Below, piece by piece: positions 55,127 to 64,000 of a stretch of DNA of 64,000 bases. Source of the DNA: Candidatus Zixiibacteriota bacterium (GTDB lineage: Bacteria > Zixibacteria > MSB-5A5 > GN15 > PGXB01); NCBI GenBank assembly GCA_026397505.1, contig JAPLUR010000020.1, positions 1-64,000 on the forward strand, in the 5' to 3' direction. The notes beneath the pieces are model-generated. The model was given only the letters and a program-made list of their open reading frames with translations. It was not told where the DNA came from and made no database searches. A program made the position numbers and the translations under genes. Every line of letters starts with the position of its first letter. Positions within the stretch are counted from its first letter, which is position 1.

Positions 55127-58100
55127 ATGTACTTGAAAAATTATTCGCGGTTCTGTTGTTGTCTGATGGTGTTCTTATCAGCCTGTTTGATTATTATTGA
55201 TGCAAATCAGGCTTTCGCGCAATCCGGTCAGACGGCATCGTGCAAAGTTGTTGTGAGTGCCAATCCATCATCGCCACAAACACTGATGGAAATGAAATCT
55301 CTGAGGGTTATTATCAACGTCTCTTATGACGGCCCGCCGAGGATTCTCAGCCTTTTGGCTCTTGATCTCCCGGCGTTTTCATCGGGGTGGTCGGGCAATC
55401 AGGTTACTTGCGGAAACTGCACTCTCTCCGACACTATTACTTTCAATCCGAGTATCTGCGATGCCGGTGTTTATGATATCGCCTTTATCGGAACCGCCGA
55501 TTATGAACGGGGCCTCAGCGACACCCTGCACTATTTTCTGCATGTACTGGACAATGACGGCCCGTGTCAGGTTGAGGCCGGTCCCGATCGCCGCGTGGCC
55601 ATAGGAAATGAACTGGCGTTCAATGTCAATGCGATCGACCCCGATACGATTTGCGCCCCGGGCAAGATCCTGAAATGGGAATACTGGGGATATCCCTTCA
55701 ATCATGGCGCCGCTTTTGAAGTGGGCTTATGGCAAGGACGATTTGCATGGACTCCGACCCGCGCCGATCTGGGCGTGCATTATGCTTATTTCCGGATAAC
55801 GCACGGCATGTGTGTCTCATTGGATTCGGTCAAAATCACGGTCGATACGACCGGCACAGATTGTTCCCGCCCCATAATCATTCCCGAGCCGAGGTTCACG
55901 GCGGGGACCTCGAACACTATATATTATATCCCGGCCTGCGGGGCTTATACCCATGAGGTCTGCTATTTTGATTATGATGCACCGGATTCCATTCGGGGAT
56001 GTATGGAACTTCCCTGGCAGCGAACTCTTTCATCCTCCGACACTCTCAGCTGGGTCGTAGATAACCTTCTCGATGGCCACCGGTATGTGTATTATATAAA
56101 GGCGTATTTCGCGTCGGATTCGATTGTTCGATCCGATACGACTTCATCCACGCAGGATGCCAGCCCGCCTGATGATGTCAATTCCACCGTGGTTCGCGCC
56201 GACTCCGCCGGGGTCATAAATATTGACTGGTATGGCGTTCAGGACAAGGTCAGTTATGTGGCTTATTATAAACTCTATCGGAAGCAGGATGGTCAGGACT
56301 ATGATTCGATTTTGACTTTTCCGGCAAAACCCGATAATAGCATTGCCACTGAATATCATCATGAGGAACGGCTCGGCGACAATAATGGCCTGATAGAGGG
56401 TTTACCTTATTTCTATAAGGTCATTGCGATTGATGTGGTCGGCAACCGTGGCGGCGGGATCGAAGCCGGACCGGTGGTGCCCGATTCCACCCCTCCCTGC
56501 ATTCCCGAACAGAGGGTCGATTTTGATTCGCGTTTCATTAATAAGTACTTTGTTAAGGGAGTCGAATGCCAAGTCTGGGCTCGTGCCCGCGCCGACTGCC
56601 CCGGCCTGATGAGTACAACCCATTTTATTCGTTTTCAGGCGGTCAGGGACAGCGTGAAGTATTTTGATTCGCAATGGCAGCCGGGGACGGATTTCTTCGA
56701 GAGCTCGTGGCTTCCTTATCCCGGCGACAGTGTCTCATGGGAAATCAATCTACTGCCCCGTAATGATGATACCGCATATGTGCACGGCCATAACTACCTC
56801 TATCGCGCCCAGGCCAAGGATTCCCTGGGCAATATAAGTTATTGGATCAATAACGGCGTCGTGCAATACTGGTCATCGCCGATTGGCGCCTGGCAGGATG
56901 CTTATCCGCCGAGCGACATCAGGAATCTGACGGCCCGGCCGAGAATCAACAGGGCCGGCGACAGCGTTTTCATCGATCTGAGTTGGGAACCGGCCATTGA
57001 CCCGGTCAGCGGCGTGAAAAGCTATTATGTTTACAGAAAGATCGGTGGGGGAGAGTATGTCATGATTGCAACCATACCGACCTCAATATCCAATCCGACC
57101 TTCTACAGCGATAACTGCCGCGGTGTTGCTTCGCGTGAACAAATCTGTTACCGGATCGGATCGGTTGATTTTGTCGGGAATGAAAGGGATCTGAATCATA
57201 CTGCCTGGGAGATATGCGCCCGACCGCCGATCGGTCCGACTATCGCACTTGAATGTGATACTATTATCAGCGGCCGCTGCTATGTCGGGAATCATCCGGT
57301 GGTCGTGTCCTGGAAAGGTTATGATAATACCGGCGTTTCGAAATATCTGGTCGATGTCGCCGGGAATGCTTACTATCAGGATAATCCCGCTCTGGAATAT
57401 TTGGGCGTGCCGCTGACAAAGGATACAACCTATGTCGTTCGGGTCAGAGCGATTTTCCCGGATGGGTCGGTCAGCACCTGGTCAAATCCCTGCTCGGTAA
57501 TTAGGGATGTTACGCCTCCGGATCCGGTAACCCGCTTGATAGCCCGCAACGATGTCGATTGCGACGGCCGGATTCAGCTTGATTGGGCGAAAGCTTACGA
57601 TAAAACCGGAGTCTCTCATTATATAGTTGCTCGGAGAACCGCCGGGACTGTGTTTGATTCAATTGGTATCAGTTTCGACACCTCCTGGGCCGACATGGAT
57701 GGTGGCTTGACAGTCTATCAGATGTACACCTACACCGTCTGGCCTGTAGACGCTCTCAATAACGTTCAGAAATTCGGGAATGATATCGATTCAACCACCT
57801 GCCTCCGCCCGCCGAAGATTGTCGGCCACTCAGGTGATGCCGCGGAAATCAAAATAAATTGGAATCGTGCCATGCCCAATTTGGCAGCGGACGCCTCCTA
57901 CTTCGTGCGGGTCCTCAAGAACGATGATAGTAAGCCTGTTCGGCAGGATACTGTGTATCGCACGCAGTCTTATCCCTTTTATCCCGATCAGTACGGCCCT
58001 GGAATATATACCTTCCAGGTTAAGGAATTGGTATCCGTCCGGGGCGATTCTATGTCCAGTCTCTGGTCCTGCGGGTATCCGGTGCCGTTCGCGACCCTGC

Positions 58101-59689
58101 CGCCGCCGGTAGATACTATTATTTGCCAGCCGCAGCCGCTTCTGCCCTCCGATACAGGGCAGGCGAAAGGGTGGATTCAACTTAACTGGGAACAGAACAA
58201 TCTGCGCTATATCGATTCTTTCCTCATTGTGAGATCAGTCGGTTCTCCGGTCGCGGAAGTGGACAGTAACTGGGTTCGGGCCGATGGCGGGACGGATTAC
58301 TCATATCCCGATTCGGGATTACAGGAATACATCGTTTATACCTACGATATTTATGCCTGCGATCAATTCAAACAATTCAGCACAAAGAAATATGCTTTGA
58401 GCGCAATTGACCCGATCTGGGTCTATACACCAAAAATTAAGGCCGAAGTGCTGCCCTATTTCAAAGATGATACTGTGACAACATGCTGGCTATGGCTTGA
58501 CCGGGATTTGCAGGAAGCAACCGGCAATTATGGCGCTGTCAGTTGCCAGGTGCAGTTAAGTATCTTCCCATATTTTGATACTGTTTACAGCAGAAACAGC
58601 GACTGGGTCGATGCCGGCCGCGAATGTGTATCTATAAATGTAGGCGAAATCGTTGGTCCGAGCAACAGAATAGTCTACCGGCGCATCCGAGCTAATGACC
58701 AATGGGGAAATATTTCCCCCTGGTCACCGGTCTATTTCGGTCTTGATTCGATAATTTATGATAATGTGGCTCCGATTCCGGTAAAGACACTGGCAATAAA
58801 GACCGTCGCCGATTCTTCTGCGGCGCCGGGGCTAATAGATGTACATCTCCGTTGGAGAAAATCGACTGATTTCGGCAGCGGTGTCAGCCATTATCTGGTA
58901 TACCGCTGCGGCATAGGAGGCATTTGCGATTCGCTTGGTTACACTACCGACACCGTCTATTCCGATCTCAATCTGAATATTCTGGATAAAAGCTCCTGCG
59001 ATTACGAATACCGGATAGTCCCGGTTGACAGTATCGGCAACAAGCAGATCTTCGGCAACATTGACGCCTGTCTGGAATTGATTCCTGTTCCAGATTCTTT
59101 GCAGGCCCTGTCAAAACGAGATTTAACGTGGAAATGTTCCGCGAGTGCCGATTCGTTTTTCGTGGAATGCGCCTATGTTGAGAGGGATCTGGGGACATTC
59201 CGGATGAAATATTATCCCAGAGAAGCCAGGAAAATGATTCCGGGAACATCTGATTCCTGCCATTTCGACACCGACACCAATTTTGTCAGAAACGAGGTCA
59301 TCTATTTCCATATTAAGACGATAAGCGGCGGAAATGAAAGCGGCTGGTCGCGGGTGTGTACTTTTCCGATGGGGAATGAAAGCCAGATCGCTGATCCCGC
59401 CGCCGGGCTTGCCCGATGGGAGTTGGAACAAAATTTCCCGAATCCGTTTAATCCAGTTACCAGGATTGCTTTCCGTCTCCCGATGGCCGGAGAAGTGACC
59501 TTGAGCATATACAATATAAGAGGGCAATTGGTGAAAAGACTCTGTCATGAGGAGTTTTCCGCCGGCGTTCATCAGCTGGAGTGGAACGGCACCGATGAAA
59601 ACAACAAAGATGCCGCGAGTGGGATATATTTCTACAGAATTCAGGCGGCGGATTTCGTTTCGACCAGGAAAATGCTGCTCTTGCGATAA
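55127..59689 (+). CDS. Large secreted fibronectin-type protein with type IX-like sorting domain
   Basis: The start is taken as ATG 55127 (AGGGG eight bases upstream; 1520 residues) instead of an upstream TTG. Signal peptide 'AFAQS' at about 28-33. An N-terminal Ig-like part is followed by about eight fibronectin type III-like modules with recurring 'PPD.VT.L.A......I.L.W..A.D.TGVSHY.V.R' and '.Y.Y.V...D..GN'. The C-terminus 'NFPNPFNPVTRIAFRLP...VTLSIYNIRGQLV...L.W.G.D....ASGIYFYR' is a FlgD-Ig/type IX-style sorting domain that directs export through PorV-type machinery. A surface adhesin or structural role is likely. Confidence 0.88.
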   Translation: MYLKNYSRFCCCLMVFLSACLIIIDANQAFAQSGQTASCKVVVSANPSSPQTLMEMKSLRVIINVSYDGPPRILSLLALDLPAFSSGWSGNQVTCGNCTLSDTITFNPSICDAGVYDIAFIGTADYERGLSDTLHYFLHVLDNDGPCQVEAGPDRRVAIGNELAFNVNAIDPDTICAPGKILKWEYWGYPFNHGAAFEVGLWQGRFAWTPTRADLGVHYAYFRITHGMCVSLDSVKITVDTTGTDCSRPIIIPEPRFTAGTSNTIYYIPACGAYTHEVCYFDYDAPDSIRGCMELPWQRTLSSSDTLSWVVDNLLDGHRYVYYIKAYFASDSIVRSDTTSSTQDASPPDDVNSTVVRADSAGVINIDWYGVQDKVSYVAYYKLYRKQDGQDYDSILTFPAKPDNSIATEYHHEERLGDNNGLIEGLPYFYKVIAIDVVGNRGGGIEAGPVVPDSTPPCIPEQRVDFDSRFINKYFVKGVECQVWARARADCPGLMSTTHFIRFQAVRDSVKYFDSQWQPGTDFFESSWLPYPGDSVSWEINLLPRNDDTAYVHGHNYLYRAQAKDSLGNISYWINNGVVQYWSSPIGAWQDAYPPSDIRNLTARPRINRAGDSVFIDLSWEPAIDPVSGVKSYYVYRKIGGGEYVMIATIPTSISNPTFYSDNCRGVASREQICYRIGSVDFVGNERDLNHTAWEICARPPIGPTIALECDTIISGRCYVGNHPVVVSWKGYDNTGVSKYLVDVAGNAYYQDNPALEYLGVPLTKDTTYVVRVRAIFPDGSVSTWSNPCSVIRDVTPPDPVTRLIARNDVDCDGRIQLDWAKAYDKTGVSHYIVARRTAGTVFDSIGISFDTSWADMDGGLTVYQMYTYTVWPVDALNNVQKFGNDIDSTTCLRPPKIVGHSGDAAEIKINWNRAMPNLAADASYFVRVLKNDDSKPVRQDTVYRTQSYPFYPDQYGPGIYTFQVKELVSVRGDSMSSLWSCGYPVPFATLPPPVDTIICQPQPLLPSDTGQAKGWIQLNWEQNNLRYIDSFLIVRSVGSPVAEVDSNWVRADGGTDYSYPDSGLQEYIVYTYDIYACDQFKQFSTKKYALSAIDPIWVYTPKIKAEVLPYFKDDTVTTCWLWLDRDLQEATGNYGAVSCQVQLSIFPYFDTVYSRNSDWVDAGRECVSINVGEIVGPSNRIVYRRIRANDQWGNISPWSPVYFGLDSIIYDNVAPIPVKTLAIKTVADSSAAPGLIDVHLRWRKSTDFGSGVSHYLVYRCGIGGICDSLGYTTDTVYSDLNLNILDKSSCDYEYRIVPVDSIGNKQIFGNIDACLELIPVPDSLQALSKRDLTWKCSASADSFFVECAYVERDLGTFRMKYYPREARKMIPGTSDSCHFDTDTNFVRNEVIYFHIKTISGGNESGWSRVCTFPMGNESQIADPAAGLARWELEQNFPNPFNPVTRIAFRLPMAGEVTLSIYNIRGQLVKRLCHEEFSAGVHQLEWNGTDENNKDAASGIYFYRIQAADFVSTRKMLLLR

Positions 59690-59701
59690 GGAGAATTGCC
59701 G

Positions 59702-60757
59702 GTGAAAAAGTATCTGATCTGCCCGAGTATATTTATTTTCTCGATATTAATGTTGACTTTCACGCCGATCGTCGGGCAATCTGATACTCCGACCGGCGCG
59801 CCGCAAATGCGGCCGATGCGTCCGTTTAGTTGTGATGTCCCTGACCCGTCATTAATTGATACAACCCTGCCGCAACCTCTCCTTGAAGATACTCTGCCAA
59901 CATATATTAATGACTTCTGCGTGATGCTTAATTGGGCCACCCCCTATGATCCGAGAGTCACTTTCCATTTCATAGAGGTGTCATCCTCAGACACTTTTCC
60001 AACCGACACCGTTCCCTACTGCGCGCAAATTGACACTCCTGCAACTTCGCTTATGATGTGTGCAGAGAAAGAGGGCCGATTTTACTTTCGGGTCCGCTCC
60101 TTGACTGACGACGACCATTCGAGTAAGCCCTTAAATATCGGTTCCACTATCGTTGATATTACTCGTCCCAGATTGGGGTCTATTGTACTATTCGATCCGG
60201 GGATCGACGATTCCACCTGGACCGAGACAAGAGAGATCAAAGTCCGCTATCTGGTACATGAAAAATACCCGGCCTCTATTGAGCTTTGGGAGCATTCCGC
60301 CCGCCCCTCGATTATTTCTATAAACGATACGATAGGAATAGTTGATTTCGTTCTTTCCAATCCGGAAGAGAGAAAAACCGTCTATGCCTGCGTGACTGAT
60401 ATGGCCGGCAATACCGGCGACACTTTGGAAGCCGATATATATTACGGAAAGCCACATAATTATCCGAATCCATTCAGTCCGCCCGATGAATATACCAATA
60501 TTGTTTTCAGATTGCCTGAGGCTGATAATGTGACCATCACTATCTTCGACCTGTTTGGCGACAAAGTCTATGAGTTGGGCGGCATCGCGGCCTCTAAAGG
60601 ACTCAATGATGGGCAGACAAATTCTCAGTTGAGGTGGAATGGCAGGAATGGGCAAGGCGAGCTTGTCGCCAGCGGGGGGTATCTCTGTGAGATAAAACGG
60701 GATAATGAGACATTAAACGACAAGATTATCAAGATCGGTGTGATCAGGAAAAAGTGA
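59702..60757 (+). CDS. Secreted protein with FlgD-like C-terminal domain
   Basis: I start at GTG 59702 (AAGGAG about nine bases upstream; 351 residues). A signal peptide (about 5-25) precedes an Ig/fibronectin-like middle (about 50-240). The C-terminus 'PHNYPNPFSPPDEYTNIVFRL...VTITIFDLFGDKVYEL' is again a NPF-type sorting domain, ending in 'IKIGVIRKK'. It lies 12 bases after the giant protein and overlaps the next gene's longest frame by four bases, so the block is one operon. Confidence 0.82.
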   Translation: MKKYLICPSIFIFSILMLTFTPIVGQSDTPTGAPQMRPMRPFSCDVPDPSLIDTTLPQPLLEDTLPTYINDFCVMLNWATPYDPRVTFHFIEVSSSDTFPTDTVPYCAQIDTPATSLMMCAEKEGRFYFRVRSLTDDDHSSKPLNIGSTIVDITRPRLGSIVLFDPGIDDSTWTETREIKVRYLVHEKYPASIELWEHSARPSIISINDTIGIVDFVLSNPEERKTVYACVTDMAGNTGDTLEADIYYGKPHNYPNPFSPPDEYTNIVFRLPEADNVTITIFDLFGDKVYELGGIAASKGLNDGQTNSQLRWNGRNGQGELVASGGYLCEIKRDNETLNDKIIKIGVIRKK

Positions 60758-60768
60758 GAAGGCAGATG

Positions 60769-62808
60769 ATGAATAAACGGCAACTTTCGATAGCTTGTCT
60801 GTTATTGCTATTGCTCATAGTGGCCTCCCCAGGAAGTGACCTATGGGCATCCGGAGATGACGGTGGCCAGGCGGGGGCGTTTTTGAGATATGGTGTTGGG
60901 GTGCGGGCCCTGACAATGGGACGGGCCTATGTCGGTCTGGCCGATGATGCCGCCAGTATTTACTACAATCCAGCAGGTTTGATGCAGCTCGAGAAGATGG
61001 AATTTCATGCCATGGGGGTCAATTTATACGATCAGAGTTGCTACTCATATTTTGCGATCGGTCTTCCCCGTCCCGATTGGGGGAAGAATCGACTGACGAA
61101 TTTTTTCCTCGGACCGAATGCTTCTTGGGGCGTTTCCTGGATCAATTTGAACAGCGGTGATTTTGACCGGCGTAATGCGCAGGATAAGTGGCAGGGTACT
61201 TCATCCGTTAATCAAAATGCATGGCACCTCGGGTTCGCTCGGGAGGAGATATTATTCGGAAGTTGGGCGATTCTCGACTGGGGTACAAGTTTTAAAGTTA
61301 TTCGTCAGGAAGTATTCAAGAGTAGCGGTTGGAGTTATGGTGCCGATCTGGGCGTGCAGTTACGGTTCATCAACCCTCCTGGCAGCAAGAGGTTTCCGTC
61401 ATTAAGGACCATTCTTCCCTTGAGAATCGGACTCAGTCTTCAAAATGCCATTATACCGAAAGTGAATCTTGATGGAGCGGCGGAGAAGTACCCGCCCTCC
61501 TTGAAAGCAGGTTGGAGTTATGCTTGGACCGTTTCCGAGCGCTTCAAATTGATTGCGGCCAATGATTACGAATGGTTGTTTCGGTCGCGCGCGAGAGGGG
61601 CGTTCTGGAAATATGGCAGCTATCCGGAGCGGGGTGTGGGCATCTTTGGGGGGGTGGAAGGGCAGTATTGCTGGCCGGGGGTCACCGGATTCGTGCGCGC
61701 GGGGATGAACAATCGGCAGGATGATTTCACTCTCGGTTGCGGCCTGAAAAAGAAGATATTTGGTCTTGATCTGGGATTCGATTACTGCTATGTCTTTCAC
61801 GATCTGGGGGAAATCGATAACTATAGGATATCGTTGACACTTCGCAAGGGTGCAGCGCGAGATGCCGGGCATTTCCGCGGCCGCAGCAGATGGACTCCGA
61901 CGGAAAGCATCGTCAAGCCCTGTGGCTCCTTGGCGATATCCGAAGGAAAACCCGATTCAACACTTTCTCCATCTGAGGTTCTCTTTGAAAAGGAGATAAG
62001 GCTTCAGGCACTGGCGCGTTACTCTTATGAGGGTCGTAGTGATACGGTGCTTATCGTTGCAAAGGAACTTGCCAAGATTTTTGACATGTCCAATGAAGGG
62101 CGTTATTGGGACTTTATCGGCGGGCCCGACAAAGCGGCTTCGATATTCCGAAAGGCGAAGGAGGCTTTTCATTTTATTAAGCATTCTGATACTGCCAAGG
62201 CGCGAGACAAGGCGGGATCTCTTGCCGAACAATCCAAGATAGTATACGAGCCTGAGCTGGGGCATAACTTAAGTGATACACACTTAATGAATCTGGCGGA
62301 AATTTATTTGATGCTCGGCAATTATGACTCAGCCGGCATCTGTTTGGCGAGAATAGATGAGACAGTAATGAATAAGCTGAGGTTAAATTATCTTCGAGGT
62401 GTTTATTTCAAAAGCTACCGCGATTCAGTAGATTATGCCATCGGTGCATTCACTTCTGCCATTGAAGTCGAAAAGGAATGTGACAGTGCCAGCATGCTGA
62501 ATTTGTCCGTGCTGGGATTGGCTGATTGCCTTTATAATGAAGGCCAGTATGATGCGGCTATTGCGATCTTATTACCGCTGATCGAGGGGTGCAATATGCC
62601 GTTGGATAGCGACTATCCCCGATACCCCATTTTTGCCGACGGCAATATCGCGGATGATGCCCTGTTTATAATTGGGCAGTGTTACGAATCTAAAAATGAG
62701 ATTGACAATGCCATATTGATCTTTGCCCTATTAGGGAGATTTTGCTATACTCTAGATAAGTATACTGAATCTCAGATTGGGCTGAAAAATCTGTTGGGTG
62801 AAAAATAA
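60769..62808 (+). CDS. PorV/PorQ-like outer-membrane protein with C-terminal TPR region
   Basis: Start at ATG 60769 (GAAGG six bases upstream; 679 residues), though ATG 60766 or GTG 60754 are possible. Signal peptide 'DLWASGD'. Residues about 30-370 are a PorV/PorQ-type barrel ('GVGVRALTMGRAYVGLADDAASIYYNPAGL'). From about 400 on there are helical repeats ('LAEIYLMLGNYDSAGICLARI', 'LADCLYNEGQYDAAIAILLPL'), an unusual extension for PorV. It probably holds sorting-domain proteins at the outer membrane for release or anchoring, which fits the two such genes before it. Confidence 0.85.
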   Translation: MNKRQLSIACLLLLLLIVASPGSDLWASGDDGGQAGAFLRYGVGVRALTMGRAYVGLADDAASIYYNPAGLMQLEKMEFHAMGVNLYDQSCYSYFAIGLPRPDWGKNRLTNFFLGPNASWGVSWINLNSGDFDRRNAQDKWQGTSSVNQNAWHLGFAREEILFGSWAILDWGTSFKVIRQEVFKSSGWSYGADLGVQLRFINPPGSKRFPSLRTILPLRIGLSLQNAIIPKVNLDGAAEKYPPSLKAGWSYAWTVSERFKLIAANDYEWLFRSRARGAFWKYGSYPERGVGIFGGVEGQYCWPGVTGFVRAGMNNRQDDFTLGCGLKKKIFGLDLGFDYCYVFHDLGEIDNYRISLTLRKGAARDAGHFRGRSRWTPTESIVKPCGSLAISEGKPDSTLSPSEVLFEKEIRLQALARYSYEGRSDTVLIVAKELAKIFDMSNEGRYWDFIGGPDKAASIFRKAKEAFHFIKHSDTAKARDKAGSLAEQSKIVYEPELGHNLSDTHLMNLAEIYLMLGNYDSAGICLARIDETVMNKLRLNYLRGVYFKSYRDSVDYAIGAFTSAIEVEKECDSASMLNLSVLGLADCLYNEGQYDAAIAILLPLIEGCNMPLDSDYPRYPIFADGNIADDALFIIGQCYESKNEIDNAILIFALLGRFCYTLDKYTESQIGLKNLLGEK

Positions 62809-62849
62809 TAAATGTCTTTCAAACAGTTACACATGGAGGAGCCCCGATT

Positions 62850-64000
62850 ATGTGTCTGACCCCATCGCCATTTAAGAGAAGTCACCTAATGGCACTATTT
62901 ATCATCCTGATTATCTCATTCAGTGTGAGTTCCGCCCAGGATAATCCCAATAAATATCAGATATGCTTTGTAGGTGTTGACGCCAGAGGTGAGCATTCCG
63001 AGGGTTTCCTGTTCTGGAAAGAGACCAAAGTCAATTACCAGGTGTCATGGAAATTGTGCGACTCCAGCGGGCGGGATGCCGAAATCAACACTTTGAATTA
63101 TAAGATATACTGCTGGGCAGAAAAGGACAGTCTTAGTGATCATGACTCAAAAACAAGTCTGGATATCGGCGGCGGTTCCATGGCTGTTTTTGAAAATAGA
63201 TTGGCCAAGACTCAGTACATCTTTCGTGTTGATGGAGTGAATAACAATGGCCGCTTGGTGGTGAAATCTCAGATTGCCAGGTCTATTTTCCCCACCCCCA
63301 AAGGGGGGGGGAATGGAACGATAAAGGTAAATCTGTTCAGTTTCACCGAATTTATGAAGGTCTATGACGAATCGACCGATCTGGGTAGGGCTTCATTTAT
63401 TCTTATTTTTCTCTTCTTCATAATTGCCTGTCTTTTTATTGTCAGGTGTTTCTGGATTATGCGGCCAACGCGGTTATTTCCGACTGAGATGGAACTGAAG
63501 GAAAAGATAGATGACATTTATGATAAAATATATACTGACGGTAACTCATCGCCGGTAAATCCTGCGCAAACTAAGGAACTTCTTCAGAGATTGATGTCAA
63601 CGCGGGAACAGTCCTGGGGTGTACATGCCAGGAAGGTTTTGGGGAAATTGCCTTTCTACCCGAACTTCCCCAAAAGATCACATGAGAAATTGACTGACTT
63701 TGGCGACCTGCCGACTATCACCATTGTCAAGGATGGTCTGAAGCAGCACAAGAATATCCCGGATCGTCAATGTATTCAGGAATATCTGGACCGGACGATT
63801 GAAGCCGAGGCGGCGAGATTGAAGAAACGTGGTTTCATTGATTGGCTCTGGAGTCTCGGATATACGGAACCGCTTCTCGGTCTCTATGGAACGGTTACCG
63901 GACTGGTGTCGGCTTTTGCCAATTATGGAAGCGATCCGGCCAAGTTTGCCCCTGGAATTTCCGAAGCTTTATGGACAACTGTATATGGGCTTACGACCGG
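62850..64000 (+). CDS. ExbB/TolQ/MotA-family channel protein with extracytoplasmic N-domain (incomplete)
   Basis: Open from ATG 62850 (GGAGGA upstream) to the window end, at least 383 residues. Order: signal-like segment (about 14-28, 'VSSAQ'), a beta-rich domain (about 30-155), a TM (about 180-205), a cytoplasmic linker of about 125 residues, then 'LWSLGYTEPLLGLYGTVTGL' and 'GISEALWTTVYGLTTG', the conserved TolQ/ExbB pore helices. The missing end should hold the last TM. A 9-G run at 63303 keeps frame. It probably provides proton-motive force to the secretion or surface apparatus encoded upstream. Confidence 0.85.
   Translation, partial: MCLTPSPFKRSHLMALFIILIISFSVSSAQDNPNKYQICFVGVDARGEHSEGFLFWKETKVNYQVSWKLCDSSGRDAEINTLNYKIYCWAEKDSLSDHDSKTSLDIGGGSMAVFENRLAKTQYIFRVDGVNNNGRLVVKSQIARSIFPTPKGGGNGTIKVNLFSFTEFMKVYDESTDLGRASFILIFLFFIIACLFIVRCFWIMRPTRLFPTEMELKEKIDDIYDKIYTDGNSSPVNPAQTKELLQRLMSTREQSWGVHARKVLGKLPFYPNFPKRSHEKLTDFGDLPTITIVKDGLKQHKNIPDRQCIQEYLDRTIEAEAARLKKRGFIDWLWSLGYTEPLLGLYGTVTGLVSAFANYGSDPAKFAPGISEALWTTVYGLTT

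Noticed and set aside
62850-64000. Flagellar MotA
   Set aside because: The exported N-domain and TolQ/ExbB-type pore helices fit a TolQ/ExbB relative better, and no flagellar genes are near.

Overview
The window looks like one continuous stretch of chromosome from an uncultured, probably anaerobic Gram-negative bacterium of the FCB supergroup. A Zixibacteria-like or related candidate phylum is my best guess, from gene content only. The clues are C-terminal FlgD-like 'NPFNP' sorting domains next to a PorV-like outer-membrane protein (type IX-like secretion), many secreted PKD/fibronectin-type and TPR proteins, an NtrC/NtrY pair beside a MacB-like ABC exporter, and an [NiFe]-hydrogenase/heterodisulfide-reductase cluster. 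TGA, TAA and TAG all end intact genes here, so the standard bacterial code is in use.

Layout. 0-7 kb (minus strand): an ECF-like sigma factor, a one-TM anti-sigma-like protein, a secreted TPR-CHAT caspase-like protein, and a second TPR paralogue without the protease. 7-14.2 kb (plus): a metzincin-like lipoprotein, then a tight five-gene set around a CsgG/FlgT-C-like protein with two coiled-coil exported proteins and a large unknown secreted protein. 15-19 kb (minus): decaying genes for peptidoglycan-active or spike-associated proteins (L,D-transpeptidase-like, Ig/prealbumin-like, M15 peptidase), two visibly broken. 19.6-24.6 kb: a PKD lipoprotein, a beta-barrel protein and a membrane Ser/Thr kinase. 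25.5-32.7 kb (minus): membrane-fusion protein, ABC ATPase, two FtsX-like permeases, sigma54 activator and histidine kinase, behind a sigma54-like promoter with palindromic upstream sites. 33.8-35.1 kb: a TetR-family regulator and operator-like sites.

35.15-45.6 kb is the metabolic core: hdrC-hdrB-hdrA(N-half)-nuoE-nuoF-[nuoG/hdrA C-half fusion]-mvhD-mvhG-mvhA-maturation protease-DnaJ-type zinc protein, nearly all overlapping. It should form a flavin-based electron-bifurcating or -confurcating complex linking H2, NAD(H), ferredoxin and a disulfide-like or other HdrB acceptor. HdrA is split within its flavoprotein architecture and its second half is fused to a NuoG-like module. hdrC carries two in-frame TAA codons.

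46-48 kb encodes an eight-heme cytochrome. 48.6-50.8 kb holds small membrane or secreted proteins and an interrupted membrane-protein gene. 50.9-54.1 kb encodes a glycyl-radical enzyme resembling hydroxyproline dehydratase, with its activase. 55-64 kb encodes a large fibronectin-type secreted protein, a second sorting-domain protein, a PorV-like/TPR protein and an incomplete ExbB/TolQ-type channel running off the end.

A dispersed repeat of roughly 400-600 bp occurs three times (14.4, 24.7, 32.8 kb), with a fragment near 48.3 kb. It carries about five helically phased decamers and the 3' end of a tRNA-like sequence, and probably marks a small mobile element family or integration scars.
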